64,000 nucleotides of DNA from an uncultured Lachnospiraceae bacterium. GTDB taxonomy: Bacteria; Bacillota; Clostridia; Lachnospirales; Lachnospiraceae. A program made the translations under genes and the position numbers. Under the pieces are notes generated by a model, which searched no databases, was not told the origin of the DNA, and was given only the letters and a program-made list of their open reading frames with translations. Positions 1 to 8,804 of the stretch are shown here, piece after piece (position 1 is the first letter of the stretch; each line of letters opens with the position of its first letter). Where the stretch lies: the NCBI GenBank assembly GCA_944383765.1, contig CALWQT010000004.1:1-64000 (forward strand), in the 5' to 3' direction.

Positions 1-102
1 ATTGGCTCTGCCCAAAGTAACTAATGACATATCTTATATCAGTTTTTTCAGTTTCCACAAAACTTGAAACGGTCTCGATTTTTTCCTGCAGGACTTTTTT
101 GA

Positions 103-1200
103 TTATACATTGAAGCGGAATAAGATCACATCTCCGTCTTTTACTACATATTCTTTTCCTTCCAGCCGTACCAGCCCTTTTTCCTTGGCAGCTGTATAGC
201 TTCCACAGTCTAAAAGGTCCTGATAGTTAACGACTTCAGCACGGATAAAACCTCTCTCAAAATCGCTGTGGATCTTTCCGGCAGCCTGAGGAGCTTTCAT
301 GCCTCTGGTGATGGTCCATGCCCTTGTCTCTTTTTCACCGGCAGTGAGATAGCTTAACAATCCCAACAGACTGTAGCTGGCTGCAATGAGCTTTTCCAAT
401 CCGGATTCTTTCAGACCCAGGTCTTCCAGGAACATTTTCTTTTCCTCGTCGTCCAGTTCTGCGATTTCCTGCTCAATCTGTGCACAGATTACGAAAACTT
501 CGCAGTTGTTTTCAGCAGCAAATTCCCGTACCTTGGCGACATAAGGATTATCGGCTCCGTCATTGGCCAGGTCGTCTTCGCTTACGTTGGCTGCAAAGAT
601 CACCGGTTTGTAGGTGAGAAGATTTAAAGAAGCGATAAACGGTATTTCTTCTTCATCCTCCGGTACGAAGCTTTTTGCCAGTTTTCCGTCTTCCAGGTGA
701 GCTTTCAGGGCTTTCAGCACTGCCAGTTCTTTTGCCAGAGCCTTATCGTTGTTGGCAGCCCGTGCCGTTTTGGAAATTCTTCTTTCCAGAATCTCCAGAT
801 CGGAGAAGATCAGTTCCAGGTTGATGGTTTCAATATCTCTTAATGGGTCTACACTGCCGTCTACATGGATCACATTGGGGTCGTCAAAGCAGCGGACTAC
901 ATGGACGATGGCATCTACTTCACGGATATTGGAAAGAAACTGATTTCCCAGGCCTTCTCCCTTGGAAGCACCTTTTACCAGCCCCGCAATATCCACAAAT
1001 TCGATGACAGCGGGAGTGATCTTTTCAGAATGATACAGGTCAGCCAGAAGCTGCAGCCTTTCATCGGGAACCGGTACCACGCCCACGTTTGGGTCAATGG
1101 TACAGAATGGGTAGTTGGCAGATTCTGCTCCTGCCTTTGTCAGGGAATTGAAAAGAGTGCTTTTTCCCACATTTGGCAGTCCTACGATACCTAATTTCAT
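103..1200 (-). CDS. ychF: Redox-regulated ATPase YchF (Obg-family)
   Basis: The 365-residue product is a full-length YchF, a P-loop NTPase of the Obg group that prefers ATP and associates with ribosomes. The P-loop GLPNVGKST lies at about residues 7-15, the G3 region [17 protein letters not shown] at about 70-86, and a degenerate G4 (NVSE) near residue 205 in place of the GTP-selecting NKxD, as is known for YchF. A C-terminal TGS-like domain ends in VILFRFNV. On the minus strand the start has a good site (AGGAAGG, then ATG). The gene stands alone and is divergent from the Spo0E-like gene. I see no clear terminator in the 102 bases downstream to the window edge, and nothing else there. Confidence 0.96.
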   Translation of the reverse strand: MKLGIVGLPNVGKSTLFNSLTKAGAESANYPFCTIDPNVGVVPVPDERLQLLADLYHSEKITPAVIEFVDIAGLVKGASKGEGLGNQFLSNIREVDAIVHVVRCFDDPNVIHVDGSVDPLRDIETINLELIFSDLEILERRISKTARAANNDKALAKELAVLKALKAHLEDGKLAKSFVPEDEEEIPFIASLNLLTYKPVIFAANVSEDDLANDGADNPYVAKVREFAAENNCEVFVICAQIEQEIAELDDEEKKMFLEDLGLKESGLEKLIAASYSLLGLLSYLTAGEKETRAWTITRGMKAPQAAGKIHSDFERGFIRAEVVNYQDLLDCGSYTAAKEKGLVRLEGKEYVVKDGDVILFRFNV

Positions 1201-1329
1201 GGCGATTACCTTCCTATCTATTACATATTGTGTTCCGGAGACAAGGCGGATACCGGTATGCTCCGGATTTTATTCAAACGTTTATAGAATACCATAAAAA
1301 TAAGGAAAATAAAACCCTTTTCCGCACCC

Positions 1330-1338
1330 TTGTCGAAA
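1330..1338 (+). promoter_or_regulatory. Candidate Spo0A box (0A box)
   Basis: The sequence TTGTCGAAA contains the 7-base 0A-box core TGTCGAA exactly. It lies about 29 bases upstream of the -35 element of the promoter for the Spo0E-like gene. Spo0A~P control of a Spo0A phosphatase gene would be a feedback loop. This is inferred from the motif and its position only. Confidence 0.4.
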
Positions 1339-1366
1339 TTGGGCACAGCATGTCGGGCGATTTTGT

Positions 1367-1395
1367 TTGATTTTTCAGTGTTTTCAGTATAGAAT
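1367..1395 (+). promoter_or_regulatory. Sigma-A-type promoter for the Spo0E-like gene
   Basis: TTGATT and TAGAAT are separated by 17 bases. The start codon at 1493 is about 90 bases downstream of the predicted transcription start. Apart from this promoter and the 0A box, I see no gene between 1201 and 1492. Confidence 0.5.
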
Positions 1396-1492
1396 GAGAA
1401 AAGAATCGAAAACTATAGGGAAAATTGTTTTAAAACGTTTTTTCTATCTGGGAGAGCAGATAGCTGCGGTGCAGATGCAAAGGAGAAAAAAT

Positions 1493-1648
1493 ATGAATAC
1501 AGCCAAAGAGGAATTGATCCGCGAGATTGAGAAAGCCCGGAAAGCATTGAATGAAAGTATCGATCTGCAGGAAAATTACGAGGTGATTTATGATAACAGC
1601 GTTATGCTGGATAAACTGATAGAACAATATCTTGTTTCAGAATATTGA
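1493..1648 (+). CDS. Spo0E-like aspartyl-phosphate phosphatase (small)
   Basis: This 51-residue protein matches the short helical-hairpin Spo0E family, whose members dephosphorylate Spo0A~P and delay sporulation. A first helix (IREIEKARKALNESI) is followed by a second with LDKLIEQYL. The second corresponds to the family's S-Q-E-L-D signature, here diverged to S-V-M-L-D but keeping the Leu-Asp pair and LIxxYL. ATG 1493 was chosen because AGGAGA stands 8-9 bases before it. An upstream reading extension lacks a ribosome site. The gene is monocistronic, between its own promoter and terminator, just upstream of mraZ. The sporulation role is inferred from family; substrate specificity cannot be read from sequence. 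Confidence 0.75.
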   Translation: MNTAKEELIREIEKARKALNESIDLQENYEVIYDNSVMLDKLIEQYLVSEY

Positions 1649-1660
1649 TGCCTGGACAGA

Positions 1661-1690
1661 GGCGGTCCCGTAAGGGGCCGCTTTTTTTCT
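1661..1690 (+). terminator. Rho-independent terminator after the Spo0E-like gene
   Basis: An 8-bp stem (GCGGTCCC / GGGGCCGC, one G-U pair, loop GTAA) is followed by seven T residues. It separates the Spo0E-like gene from the mra operon. Confidence 0.9.
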
Positions 1691-1720
1691 TGTAATTTTT
1701 AAGATTTTCTAAAATAATTC

Positions 1721-1749
1721 TTGCCATTTCCATTCAAATGTAATACTAT
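1721..1749 (+). promoter_or_regulatory. Promoter of the mraZ division/cell-wall operon (Pmra)
   Basis: TTGCCA and TACTAT are separated by 17 bases. The predicted start falls near 1756, immediately before the MraZ-type repeat array, so a bound repressor would block the start and the initially transcribed region. Confidence 0.75.
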
Positions 1750-1757
1750 AAGAATAC

Positions 1758-1806
1758 AAAGTGGTAGAAAGTGGTGAAAAGTGGTCTGAAGTGGTAATAA
1801 GTGGAG
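1758..1806 (+). repeat. Five phased MraZ-binding repeats (AAGTGG)
   Basis: Five direct copies of an (A)AAGTGG(T)-like unit (AAAGTGGT, AAAGTGGT, AAAGTGGT, GAAGTGGT, TAAGTGGA) recur at exactly 10-base intervals, with the GTGG cores at 1761, 1771, 1781, 1791 and 1801. MraZ is known to bind tandem direct repeats with this kind of core upstream of its own operon (TGGTGG-type in E. coli, AAAGTG in mycoplasmas). One copy per helical turn suits a ring-shaped AbrB-fold oligomer. This is the probable autoregulatory operator. Confidence 0.85.
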
Positions 1807-1842
1807 GACTACTGACAGATTTGCAGTACGGTGGTGATAAAG

Positions 1843-2265
1843 ATGTTCATGGGCGAATACAATCACACAGTTGATGCGAAGGGACGTCTTATCGTACCTT
1901 CCAAATTCAGGGAACAGCTGGGCGAGGACTTTGTTGTTACAAGAGGACTGGACGGCTGTCTTTCCGTTTATGCCAATGACGAATGGACTGCCCTGGAAGC
2001 AAAACTGCACGCACTGCCTTATACCAATCCTGCAGCAAGAAAACTGACCAGATTTCTTGTGGCAGGGGCAAACACCTGTGAAGTGGACAAGCAGGGGAGA
2101 ATTCTTCTTCCGGCTTCGCTCCGCGAATACGCAGGCATTGAAAAAGACGCAGTACTTGTCGGTATGGGAAGCCGTATTGAAATCTGGAGCAAAGATGCCT
2201 GGATCAGTAAAAACGACTTTGATGATATCGAGGATATTGCAGAGGACCTGGGGGGACTGCTTTAA
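1843..2265 (+). CDS. mraZ: Transcriptional regulator MraZ
   Basis: The 140-residue protein carries two AbrB-like SpoVT/MraZ domains, with the signatures DAKGRLIVPSKFRE (about residues 10-23) and DKQGRILLPASLREYA (about 83-98). MraZ autoregulates the dcw operon by binding tandem repeats, which are present just upstream. ATG 1843 (MFMGEYNH) was chosen because the family begins this way and GGTGGTGAT precedes it. GTG starts at 1831 and 1834 are possible but would lengthen the N terminus. The stop codon directly abuts the rsmH ATG, so the two are translationally coupled. Confidence 0.96.
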   Translation: MFMGEYNHTVDAKGRLIVPSKFREQLGEDFVVTRGLDGCLSVYANDEWTALEAKLHALPYTNPAARKLTRFLVAGANTCEVDKQGRILLPASLREYAGIEKDAVLVGMGSRIEIWSKDAWISKNDFDDIEDIAEDLGGLL

Positions 2266-3198
2266 ATGTTTAAGCATAAATCAGTGTTGCTGTATGAAAC
2301 GGTAGACAGCCTGCATATAAAGCCAGATGGGATTTATGTGGATGGGACCCTGGGGGGCGGCGGCCATGCTTTTGAAGTATGCAGCCGGCTGGGTGAATAC
2401 GGAAAGTTTATCGGGATCGATCAGGATGCAGATGCGATTGCTGCGGCAGGAGAGAGACTGAAAACTTTTGGAGATAAAGTCACGATCGTAAGAAGCAATT
2501 ACGAGAATGTGGCGGAGATACTAAATGAGCTGGGAATTGAAAAAGTAGATGGCATTTATCTGGATCTGGGAGTTTCCTCTTATCAGCTGGATACTGCTGA
2601 CCGGGGATTTACCTATCGGGAAGATGCAGCCCTGGACATGAGAATGGACCAGAGAAATCCTGTAACAGCGGCAGATATTGTCAATACTTACAGTGAGTCA
2701 GACCTGTACCGTATGATCCGTGATTACGGAGAAGACAAGTTTGCAAAAAATATTGCAAAACACATTGTGAAAGCCAGAGAGGAGAAATATATCGCAACAA
2801 CTGGCGAACTGACGGAGATCATAAAACGGGCGATTCCGGCTAAGATAAGAGCAACGGGCGGACATCCGGCAAAACAGACATTTCAGGCAATACGGATTGA
2901 GCTGAATCGGGAACTGGATGTGCTGAACCGTTCTATTGATACGATGATCGATCTTTTGAATCCGGGAGGACGTTTGAGTATCATTACGTTCCATTCTTTG
3001 GAGGACAGGATCGTAAAGACGAGATTCAGGAACAATGAGAACCCTTGTATCTGTCCGCCGGATTTTCCGGTATGTGTGTGCGGCAGGACAAGCAAGGGAA
3101 AGGTGATCACCAGGAAACCTATTGTGCCTGGAAAGGAAGAACTGGAGGAGAACAGCAGGTCTAAAAGTGCGAAACTCCGGGTATTTGAACGGAGCTGA
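2266..3198 (+). CDS. rsmH: 16S rRNA (cytosine-1402 N4)-methyltransferase RsmH
   Basis: The 310-residue protein is full-length RsmH (MraW), which methylates N4 of C1402 in the 16S rRNA decoding centre using SAM. The SAM-binding loop [13 protein letters not shown] is at about residues 24-36, followed by GIDQDADAI and the [10 protein letters not shown] motif near residue 100. [11 protein letters not shown] lies near residue 244, and a Cys-rich segment ([13 protein letters not shown]) follows it as in many Firmicute homologues. Its start codon follows the mraZ stop with no gap, so no separate ribosome site is needed. Confidence 0.97.
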   Translation: MFKHKSVLLYETVDSLHIKPDGIYVDGTLGGGGHAFEVCSRLGEYGKFIGIDQDADAIAAAGERLKTFGDKVTIVRSNYENVAEILNELGIEKVDGIYLDLGVSSYQLDTADRGFTYREDAALDMRMDQRNPVTAADIVNTYSESDLYRMIRDYGEDKFAKNIAKHIVKAREEKYIATTGELTEIIKRAIPAKIRATGGHPAKQTFQAIRIELNRELDVLNRSIDTMIDLLNPGGRLSIITFHSLEDRIVKTRFRNNENPCICPPDFPVCVCGRTSKGKVITRKPIVPGKEELEENSRSKSAKLRVFERS

Positions 3199-3229
3199 GA
3201 ACGGGGATTAAAAATAGGGAGGAGACAGT

Positions 3230-3724
3230 ATGGCAAAAGGAAGAGTTCCGCAGGGACGGCCGCAGAGAAGCGGAGTGTACGTTGACGGAAATACAGTGCG
3301 CAAGATAGAACCGGCCAGAAGACCGGTTAAAAAGCAGACTTCAGGAACGACCCCTTATGTCAATGAGCGGCAGATCAGGAAAAATCAGGAGAGGGCTCTT
3401 TACATTGATTTTCCATATGTGCTGATGCTGACGGTAGCGGCAATCTGTTCTCTTGTTATCTGTGTGCAGTATCTGCATCAGCAGTCAGTTATGCAGACAA
3501 GGCTGGCAGAAATTGAAGCTTTGGAACAGAAGGTGGAAACACTGAAAACAGAAAATGATACTTTGGAAACAAGAATCAATACTTCTGTGAGCCTGGACCA
3601 TGTGTATCAGGTGGCAACAGAAGAACTTGGCATGGTATATGCAGGTAAAGATCAGGTGCTTTTATACGATAAGACAGAAAGTGAGTATGTAAGGCAGAAT
3701 GAAGACATCCCGAAATACAAATAA
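3230..3724 (+). CDS. ftsL: FtsL-like cell division protein
   Basis: This 164-residue single-pass protein has a basic cytoplasmic N terminus of about 60 residues and one membrane helix (about 64-84, VLMLTVAAICSLVICVQYL). A leucine-rich coiled coil follows at about 88-120 (LEQKVETLKTENDTLE). That architecture, between rsmH and the first PBP, identifies the FtsL/DivIC-type septal protein. FtsL sequences are poorly conserved, so the call rests mainly on topology and position. GGGAGGAGA stands just before the ATG. Its last 26 bases overlap the following PBP gene. Confidence 0.82.
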   Translation: MAKGRVPQGRPQRSGVYVDGNTVRKIEPARRPVKKQTSGTTPYVNERQIRKNQERALYIDFPYVLMLTVAAICSLVICVQYLHQQSVMQTRLAEIEALEQKVETLKTENDTLETRINTSVSLDHVYQVATEELGMVYAGKDQVLLYDKTESEYVRQNEDIPKYK

Positions 3725-5909
3725 TAACGGAAAGAAAAAAAACCGAAACCATAAAAAAATTTTTACAGAGTATATGCAGAAAAAGCTGGCGATCACCGTT
3801 CTGGTGATTACGCTGGCTTTGTTTGCATTGGTTCTGGTACTTTATAACATCACAAAAAATAATAATGAAGAATACAGCCAGATTGTCCTGAGCCAGCATT
3901 CCAGTTATGACAGCAGGACGATTCCCTATAAAAGAGGGGATATTGTGGACAGGAATGGTACCTATCTGGCAGTCAGTGACAAAGTATATAATCTGATCAT
4001 TGATGCCCGGCAGATCATGTCCGGGTATGACAGAGAAACAGGAACAGATAAATATCTGGATGCAACTACGACTGCTTTATCCACCGCATTAGGCTATGAT
4101 AAGGCAGAACTGACAAATCTGATCATGGAAAGTCCTGACAGTCCCTATATCCGCTATGCGAGACAGCTGACAGCAGACCAGAAAGAGGCGTTTGAAAAAG
4201 TGAAAGAGGAGATGAACGCCGAATATGAAAAGAGCAAAGATGCCAATGTACAGAATAAAAAAGTGAATGGGGTCTGGTTTGAGGAAGAATATAAACGTTT
4301 TTATCCATATAATGAAGTGGCCAGTACCGTACTGGGCTTTTCTTCCAGTGATGGAACGGTGGGAAACGGCGGTATTGAACAGTATTATAACAGCACGCTT
4401 ACCGGAACAAATGGAAGGGAATATGGTTATCTGAATGACGATTCCAACCTGGAGACCGTGATCAAACCTGCAGTTAATGGAAATACGGTGGTTTCCACGA
4501 TTGACATCAATGTGCAGCAGGTAGTGGAGAAGTATGTGAAAGAATGGATGGATACAGTGGGATCAGAGAATATCGGTGTGGTAGTCATGGATCCGGATAA
4601 TGGAGAAGTACTGGCAATGGCTACGGACCGTATGTATGACCTGAATAATCCCAGGGATCTGTCTGGCCGCTTCACAGAAGCGGAACTGTCAGTTATGTCA
4701 GATGAGGAGAAGACAGAGGAATGGTATAAGCAGTGGAGAAATTTCTGCATCAATGACACGTATGAGCCTGGTTCTCCTGCAAAGATCTTTACGATAGCGT
4801 CTGCTTTGGAAGAAGGGGTTATTACGACAGGGGAAGGGTATTTCTGCGACGGATCCCAGAATGTGGCAGGTACTACGATTAAATGTGTCAGCTATTACTC
4901 CGGAGGTCATGGACAGATGACCCTGGCAGAGACGCTTATGGTGTCCTGCAATGATGCGATGATGCAGATTGCAGCAAAAGAGGGAAAAGAAAAGTTTTAT
5001 AAATATCAGGATATGTTCGGCTTTACCCAGAAAACGGGGATTGATCTGCCGGGAGAGGCAGATACGGCAGGGCTTGGTTATACCGTGGACACGGCAGGAC
5101 CTGTGGACCTTGCGACCAACTCTTTTGGACAGAATTATAACTGTACCATGATCCAGATGGCAGCCGCGTATTGCTCTGTGTTAAATGGAGGTTCTTACTA
5201 TGAACCGCATGTAGTCAAGCAGATCCTGAATTCCCAGGGTTCTGTAGTGAAAAAAATTGAACCGGTACTGGTTCGGGAAACGGTATCCCAGTCTACCAGC
5301 GACTTTATCAAAGATGCTTTATTTCAGACTGTGTACGGAGCAAGGGGAACAGGAAAAGCGGCAAAGGTGGAAGGTTATGAACTGGGAGGAAAAACAGGTA
5401 CTGCCGAGAAGATTCCCAGAGGCAACGGAAATTATGTGGTGTCCTTCTGCGGCTTTGCCCCGGTGGACCATCCGGAAGTGCTGGTGTATGTGGTGATCGA
5501 CCAGCCTCATGTGGAAGATCAGCCTCACAGTACTTACGCCAGTGAAGTATTTGCTAAAATTATGGAAGAAATTCAGCCTTATCTGAATGTATTTCCTGTT
5601 ACAGAGACAGAAACAGATACGGCTGACAGCAGTCTGCCGGAAAATGAAGGGATTACGGATCATACGGCTGATGAGAAGGAAACAGAAGCCCAGGAGCCTA
5701 CGGAAGCGCCTTACTCTGCAGATGAAGAGTATATTCCTGAGGGAGGTAACCTGGATATTCCGAACCGTGTGCCAGGGACAGAGGCACAGGAAGAAACTGG
5801 TGAAAGCGGTGAAACCCAGAGTGAACCTGCACAGGGAGAAAGTGAGACGGATAGTTCCGATACTACAGAAGAAGAAAGTCAGCAGGAATCTTCTGCAGCA
5901 GACGGATAA
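3699..5909 (+). CDS. Class B penicillin-binding protein (FtsI/PBP2-like transpeptidase)
   Basis: The 736-residue protein has one N-terminal membrane helix (about 27-50), a PBP-dimer domain beginning with YKRGDIVDRNGTYLA, and a transpeptidase domain. The catalytic motifs are S359-P-A-K362, SCN (in VSCNDAMM) and KTGT (in GGKTGTAEK). By position this is the septal transpeptidase expected after ftsL. The first motif reads SPAK rather than the STFK usual for the subgroup, keeping the essential Ser and Lys. After about residue 620 there is no PASTA domain. Instead a tail of about 110 residues very rich in Glu, Thr and Ser runs to the end. It overlaps ftsL by 26 bases, suggesting coupling. Confidence 0.92.
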   Translation: MKTSRNTNNNGKKKNRNHKKIFTEYMQKKLAITVLVITLALFALVLVLYNITKNNNEEYSQIVLSQHSSYDSRTIPYKRGDIVDRNGTYLAVSDKVYNLIIDARQIMSGYDRETGTDKYLDATTTALSTALGYDKAELTNLIMESPDSPYIRYARQLTADQKEAFEKVKEEMNAEYEKSKDANVQNKKVNGVWFEEEYKRFYPYNEVASTVLGFSSSDGTVGNGGIEQYYNSTLTGTNGREYGYLNDDSNLETVIKPAVNGNTVVSTIDINVQQVVEKYVKEWMDTVGSENIGVVVMDPDNGEVLAMATDRMYDLNNPRDLSGRFTEAELSVMSDEEKTEEWYKQWRNFCINDTYEPGSPAKIFTIASALEEGVITTGEGYFCDGSQNVAGTTIKCVSYYSGGHGQMTLAETLMVSCNDAMMQIAAKEGKEKFYKYQDMFGFTQKTGIDLPGEADTAGLGYTVDTAGPVDLATNSFGQNYNCTMIQMAAAYCSVLNGGSYYEPHVVKQILNSQGSVVKKIEPVLVRETVSQSTSDFIKDALFQTVYGARGTGKAAKVEGYELGGKTGTAEKIPRGNGNYVVSFCGFAPVDHPEVLVYVVIDQPHVEDQPHSTYASEVFAKIMEEIQPYLNVFPVTETETDTADSSLPENEGITDHTADEKETEAQEPTEAPYSADEEYIPEGGNLDIPNRVPGTEAQEETGESGETQSEPAQGESETDSSDTTEEESQQESSAADG

Positions 5910-5912
5910 AGT

Positions 5913-5944
5913 GACCGGCAGACAGTTATTGTCTGCCGGTCTTC
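5913..5944 (+). terminator. Strong intergenic hairpin between the two PBP genes
   Basis: A perfect 12-bp stem (GACCGGCAGACA / TGTCTGCCGGTC, loop GTTAT) sits three bases after the PBP stop codon. Only two T residues follow before C and G, so it would be a weak terminator or a stability element. The division genes continue downstream, so partial readthrough is expected. Confidence 0.5.
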
Positions 5945-5953
5945 TGGTATAAT
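5945..5953 (+). promoter_or_regulatory. Possible extended -10 promoter for the second PBP operon segment
   Basis: TGGTATAAT is a consensus extended -10 (TGnTATAAT) directly after the hairpin. No good -35 element is seen 17 bases upstream. It could give the downstream genes an independent start. Confidence 0.4.
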
Positions 5954-6009
5954 GGCAAGTCCTCTGCATATATTGTAACAATATTGGAACCAGGCAGACC
6001 GGAGAGCGC

Positions 6010-7767
6010 ATGAATGAAAACAGGACCCATCACAGAGGAAGGATTACAGCAGCCATGCTGATCCTGACGCTTGCAGCAGCCGTGCTGGCAGGGCGGTTAT
6101 GTTATCTGATGATAGTTCGGTCGGAGCATTACAGCCAGATGGCAGAAGAGCTGCATCAGCGTGAAAGGACCATCAAAGCGGCCAGAGGGCAGATATTGGA
6201 TAGAAACGGGACGGTCATTGCAACCAATCGTACGGTATGCACAATCTCGGTTGTGCATAATCAGATTGAAGACCAGGAGAAGGTGATCCAGGTACTTTCC
6301 AAGGAACTGGGGATCAGTGAGGAAACTGTAAGAAAAAAAGTGGAAACCTACAGTTCCAGAGAGATTATCAAGACAAATGTGGATAAGGAACTGGGAGATA
6401 AAATCCGGGATATGAGAATGGCTGGCGTGAAAGTGGACGAGGATTATAAACGATATTATCCTTATGATTCCCTGGCGTCCAAAGTCCTCGGGTTTACAGG
6501 AGGAGATAATCAGGGCATTATAGGGCTGGAAGTGGAGTATGAGGAATGTTTAAAGGGTATCAATGGGAAAATCCTTACTATGGCAGATGCGGCCGGTGTG
6601 GAGATAGAAAATGCGGCGGAAGACCGGATAGAGCCCATAGCGGGCAATGATCTCCAGATCAGCCTGGATGTGAATATACAGAAATATGCGGAGCAGGCAG
6701 CCTATCAGGTGATGGAAAAAAAGGGAGCGAAAGGTGTTTCTGTCATTATTATGAACCCTCAGAATGGAGAAATTTTAGCTATGGTGAATGCTCCGGAATT
6801 TGACCTGAATCATCCGTTTGTGCTTCCGGAAGGCCAGGAAAACGCAGGAGAAAAGGAAAAGCAGGACCTGCTGAACCAGATTTGGAGAAATTCCTGTATC
6901 AATGATACGTATGAACCGGGATCCACATTCAAGATTATCACGGCGGCAGCCGGGCTGGAAGAGGGAGTAGTTAAACTGGAAGACCATTTTTCCTGCCCTG
7001 GATTCCGGATCGTAGAAGACAGAAAAATCCGCTGCCATAAAGTAGGAGGGCACGGTTCAGAGACATTTCTTCAGGGAATGATGAATTCCTGTAATCCGGT
7101 ACTCATTGATGTAGGGCAGAGGCTTGGAGTAGACCGCTATTACAAATATTTTGAACAGTTTGGACTGAAAGGGAAAACAGGGGTAGATATTCCCGGAGAG
7201 GCATCCACCATTATGCATAAAAAAGAGAATATGAAAGCGGTGGAACTGGCTACCGTTTCATTTGGACAGTCCTTTCAGATTACTCCCCTTCAGCTGATCA
7301 CCACAGTATCTTCCATTATCAATGGAGGAACCAGGGTGACTCCCCATTTTGGAATCCAGTGGACCAGTGCTGACGGAGAAACGGTCCATAAATATGATTA
7401 TCCGGAAGGAGAGCGGATACTATCAGAGGAAACCAGTGCTACCATGCGGTACATCCTGGAGCAGGTAGTGGCAGAGGGGAGCGGAAAGAATGCGAAACTG
7501 GAAGGATACCGTATTGGAGGGAAAACGGCAACATCAGAAAAACTCCCCAGGAGCCTGAAGAAATATATTTCTTCCTTTATTGGATTTGCACCGGCTGACA
7601 ATCCCCAGGTTATTGCTTTGATCACCATAAACGAGCCGGAAGGTGTGTATTATGGAGGAACCATAGCGGCTCCTGTCATCGCTGATATTTTTAAAAATAT
7701 TCTTCCATATCTGGGAATACCGGAAACAGAGGAAGAAACTGTTTCAGCAATCAGAATCTACGGTTGA
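6010..7767 (+). CDS. Class B penicillin-binding protein (SpoVD/FtsI-like)
   Basis: This 585-residue transpeptidase has an N-terminal membrane helix (about 13-35) and the dimer-domain signature RGQILDRNGTVIA. Two canonical motifs are present: STFK (in YEPGSTFKI) and SCN (in NSCNPVLI). The third motif is K505-T506-A507 (GGKTATSEK), with Ala in place of the almost universal Gly of KTG. The second of two PBPs in this position corresponds to spoVD in Bacillus (pbpB-spoVD), a sporulation cortex transpeptidase, but no C-terminal PASTA domain is present. Whether it is sporulation-specific cannot be told from sequence. GGAGAG precedes the ATG. Confidence 0.88.
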   Translation: MNENRTHHRGRITAAMLILTLAAAVLAGRLCYLMIVRSEHYSQMAEELHQRERTIKAARGQILDRNGTVIATNRTVCTISVVHNQIEDQEKVIQVLSKELGISEETVRKKVETYSSREIIKTNVDKELGDKIRDMRMAGVKVDEDYKRYYPYDSLASKVLGFTGGDNQGIIGLEVEYEECLKGINGKILTMADAAGVEIENAAEDRIEPIAGNDLQISLDVNIQKYAEQAAYQVMEKKGAKGVSVIIMNPQNGEILAMVNAPEFDLNHPFVLPEGQENAGEKEKQDLLNQIWRNSCINDTYEPGSTFKIITAAAGLEEGVVKLEDHFSCPGFRIVEDRKIRCHKVGGHGSETFLQGMMNSCNPVLIDVGQRLGVDRYYKYFEQFGLKGKTGVDIPGEASTIMHKKENMKAVELATVSFGQSFQITPLQLITTVSSIINGGTRVTPHFGIQWTSADGETVHKYDYPEGERILSEETSATMRYILEQVVAEGSGKNAKLEGYRIGGKTATSEKLPRSLKKYISSFIGFAPADNPQVIALITINEPEGVYYGGTIAAPVIADIFKNILPYLGIPETEEETVSAIRIYG

Positions 7768-7825
7768 TTATTCCCGGAAAAAGACGTATACTAATCCGTG
7801 AATACATAGAAGATAGAGGTGTGAT

Positions 7826-8794
7826 ATGATAAACGAAACCATACTGGCAATCATCATTGCCTTTGCAGTAAGTGCTATTCTTTGCCCAATTGTAATACCA
7901 TTTTTGCATAAATTAAAATTCGGACAGCAGGTGAGGGATGATGGCCCTCAGGCCCATCTGAAAAAACAGGGGACACCTACTATGGGAGGCCTGGTGATCC
8001 TTACCAGTATTATCGTCACATCTATCTTTTACCTGAAAGATTATCCTAAGATCATACCGATCCTGTTTGTGACGGTAGGATTTGGCATTATCGGATTTCT
8101 AGACGATTATATTAAAATTGTGATGAAAAGGTCAGAAGGACTGAATCCGAAGCAGAAACTTTTAGGGCAGTTTCTGATCACCGGGGTTTTCTGCTGGTAT
8201 CTGGTCACAACGGAAGATGTGGGAACGGCAGCACTGATTCCTTTCACCGGAGGTTTTGAAAACGGATATTATCTGAATTTTGGGTGGCTGTTTATTCCGT
8301 TTGTGTTTTTTGTGACTTTGGGAACCGATAACGGAGTGAATTTTACCGATGGTTTAGATGGCCTCTGTACCAGTGTGACGATTTTGGTAGCCACATTTAT
8401 GACGGTGGTGGCTTTGGGAGAAAACAGCGGGATCAGTCCCATCACAGGGGCTGTTGTAGGAAGCCTTTTGGGATTTTTGCTGTTTAATGTTTATCCTGCC
8501 AGAGTGTTCATGGGAGATACCGGTTCTCTGGCGTTGGGAGGATTTGTTGCTTCCAGTGCTTTTATGATGCAGATACCGTTTTTCATAGCCATTGTGGGCT
8601 TGATCTACCTGGTAGAGGTCCTTTCTGTGATTATCCAGGTGACTTATTTTAAGAAAACCGGCGGCAAACGTATTTTTAAAATGGCGCCGATTCACCATCA
8701 TTTTGAATTATGCGGCTGGTCAGAGACCAGAGTGGTAGCCGTATTTTCCATCGTAACGGCTATTTTATGCCTGGTGGCGTACTTAGGATTATAG
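7826..8794 (+). CDS. mraY: Phospho-N-acetylmuramoyl-pentapeptide transferase MraY
   Basis: This 322-residue polytopic membrane protein (about 10 helices) makes lipid I from UDP-MurNAc-pentapeptide and undecaprenyl phosphate. Family signatures are GTPTMGGLVIL (about residues 49-59), FLDDYIKI (about 92-99), NFTDGLDGL (about 171-179) and the cytoplasmic motif MAPIHHHFE (about 286-294). The acidic residues in DDYIK and the DGLDG loop are the known active-site positions. The length is typical. It is followed 10 bases later by murD, the preceding enzyme of the same pathway. Confidence 0.98.
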   Translation: MINETILAIIIAFAVSAILCPIVIPFLHKLKFGQQVRDDGPQAHLKKQGTPTMGGLVILTSIIVTSIFYLKDYPKIIPILFVTVGFGIIGFLDDYIKIVMKRSEGLNPKQKLLGQFLITGVFCWYLVTTEDVGTAALIPFTGGFENGYYLNFGWLFIPFVFFVTLGTDNGVNFTDGLDGLCTSVTILVATFMTVVALGENSGISPITGAVVGSLLGFLLFNVYPARVFMGDTGSLALGGFVASSAFMMQIPFFIAIVGLIYLVEVLSVIIQVTYFKKTGGKRIFKMAPIHHHFELCGWSETRVVAVFSIVTAILCLVAYLGL

Positions 8795-8804
8795 GAGGAG
8801 AAAA

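Noticed and set aside
5319..6011. A 230-codon minus-strand frame over the end of the first PBP
   Set aside because: It mirrors the Glu/Thr-rich tail and has a low-complexity Phe/Arg/Leu translation. There is no ribosome site or domain.
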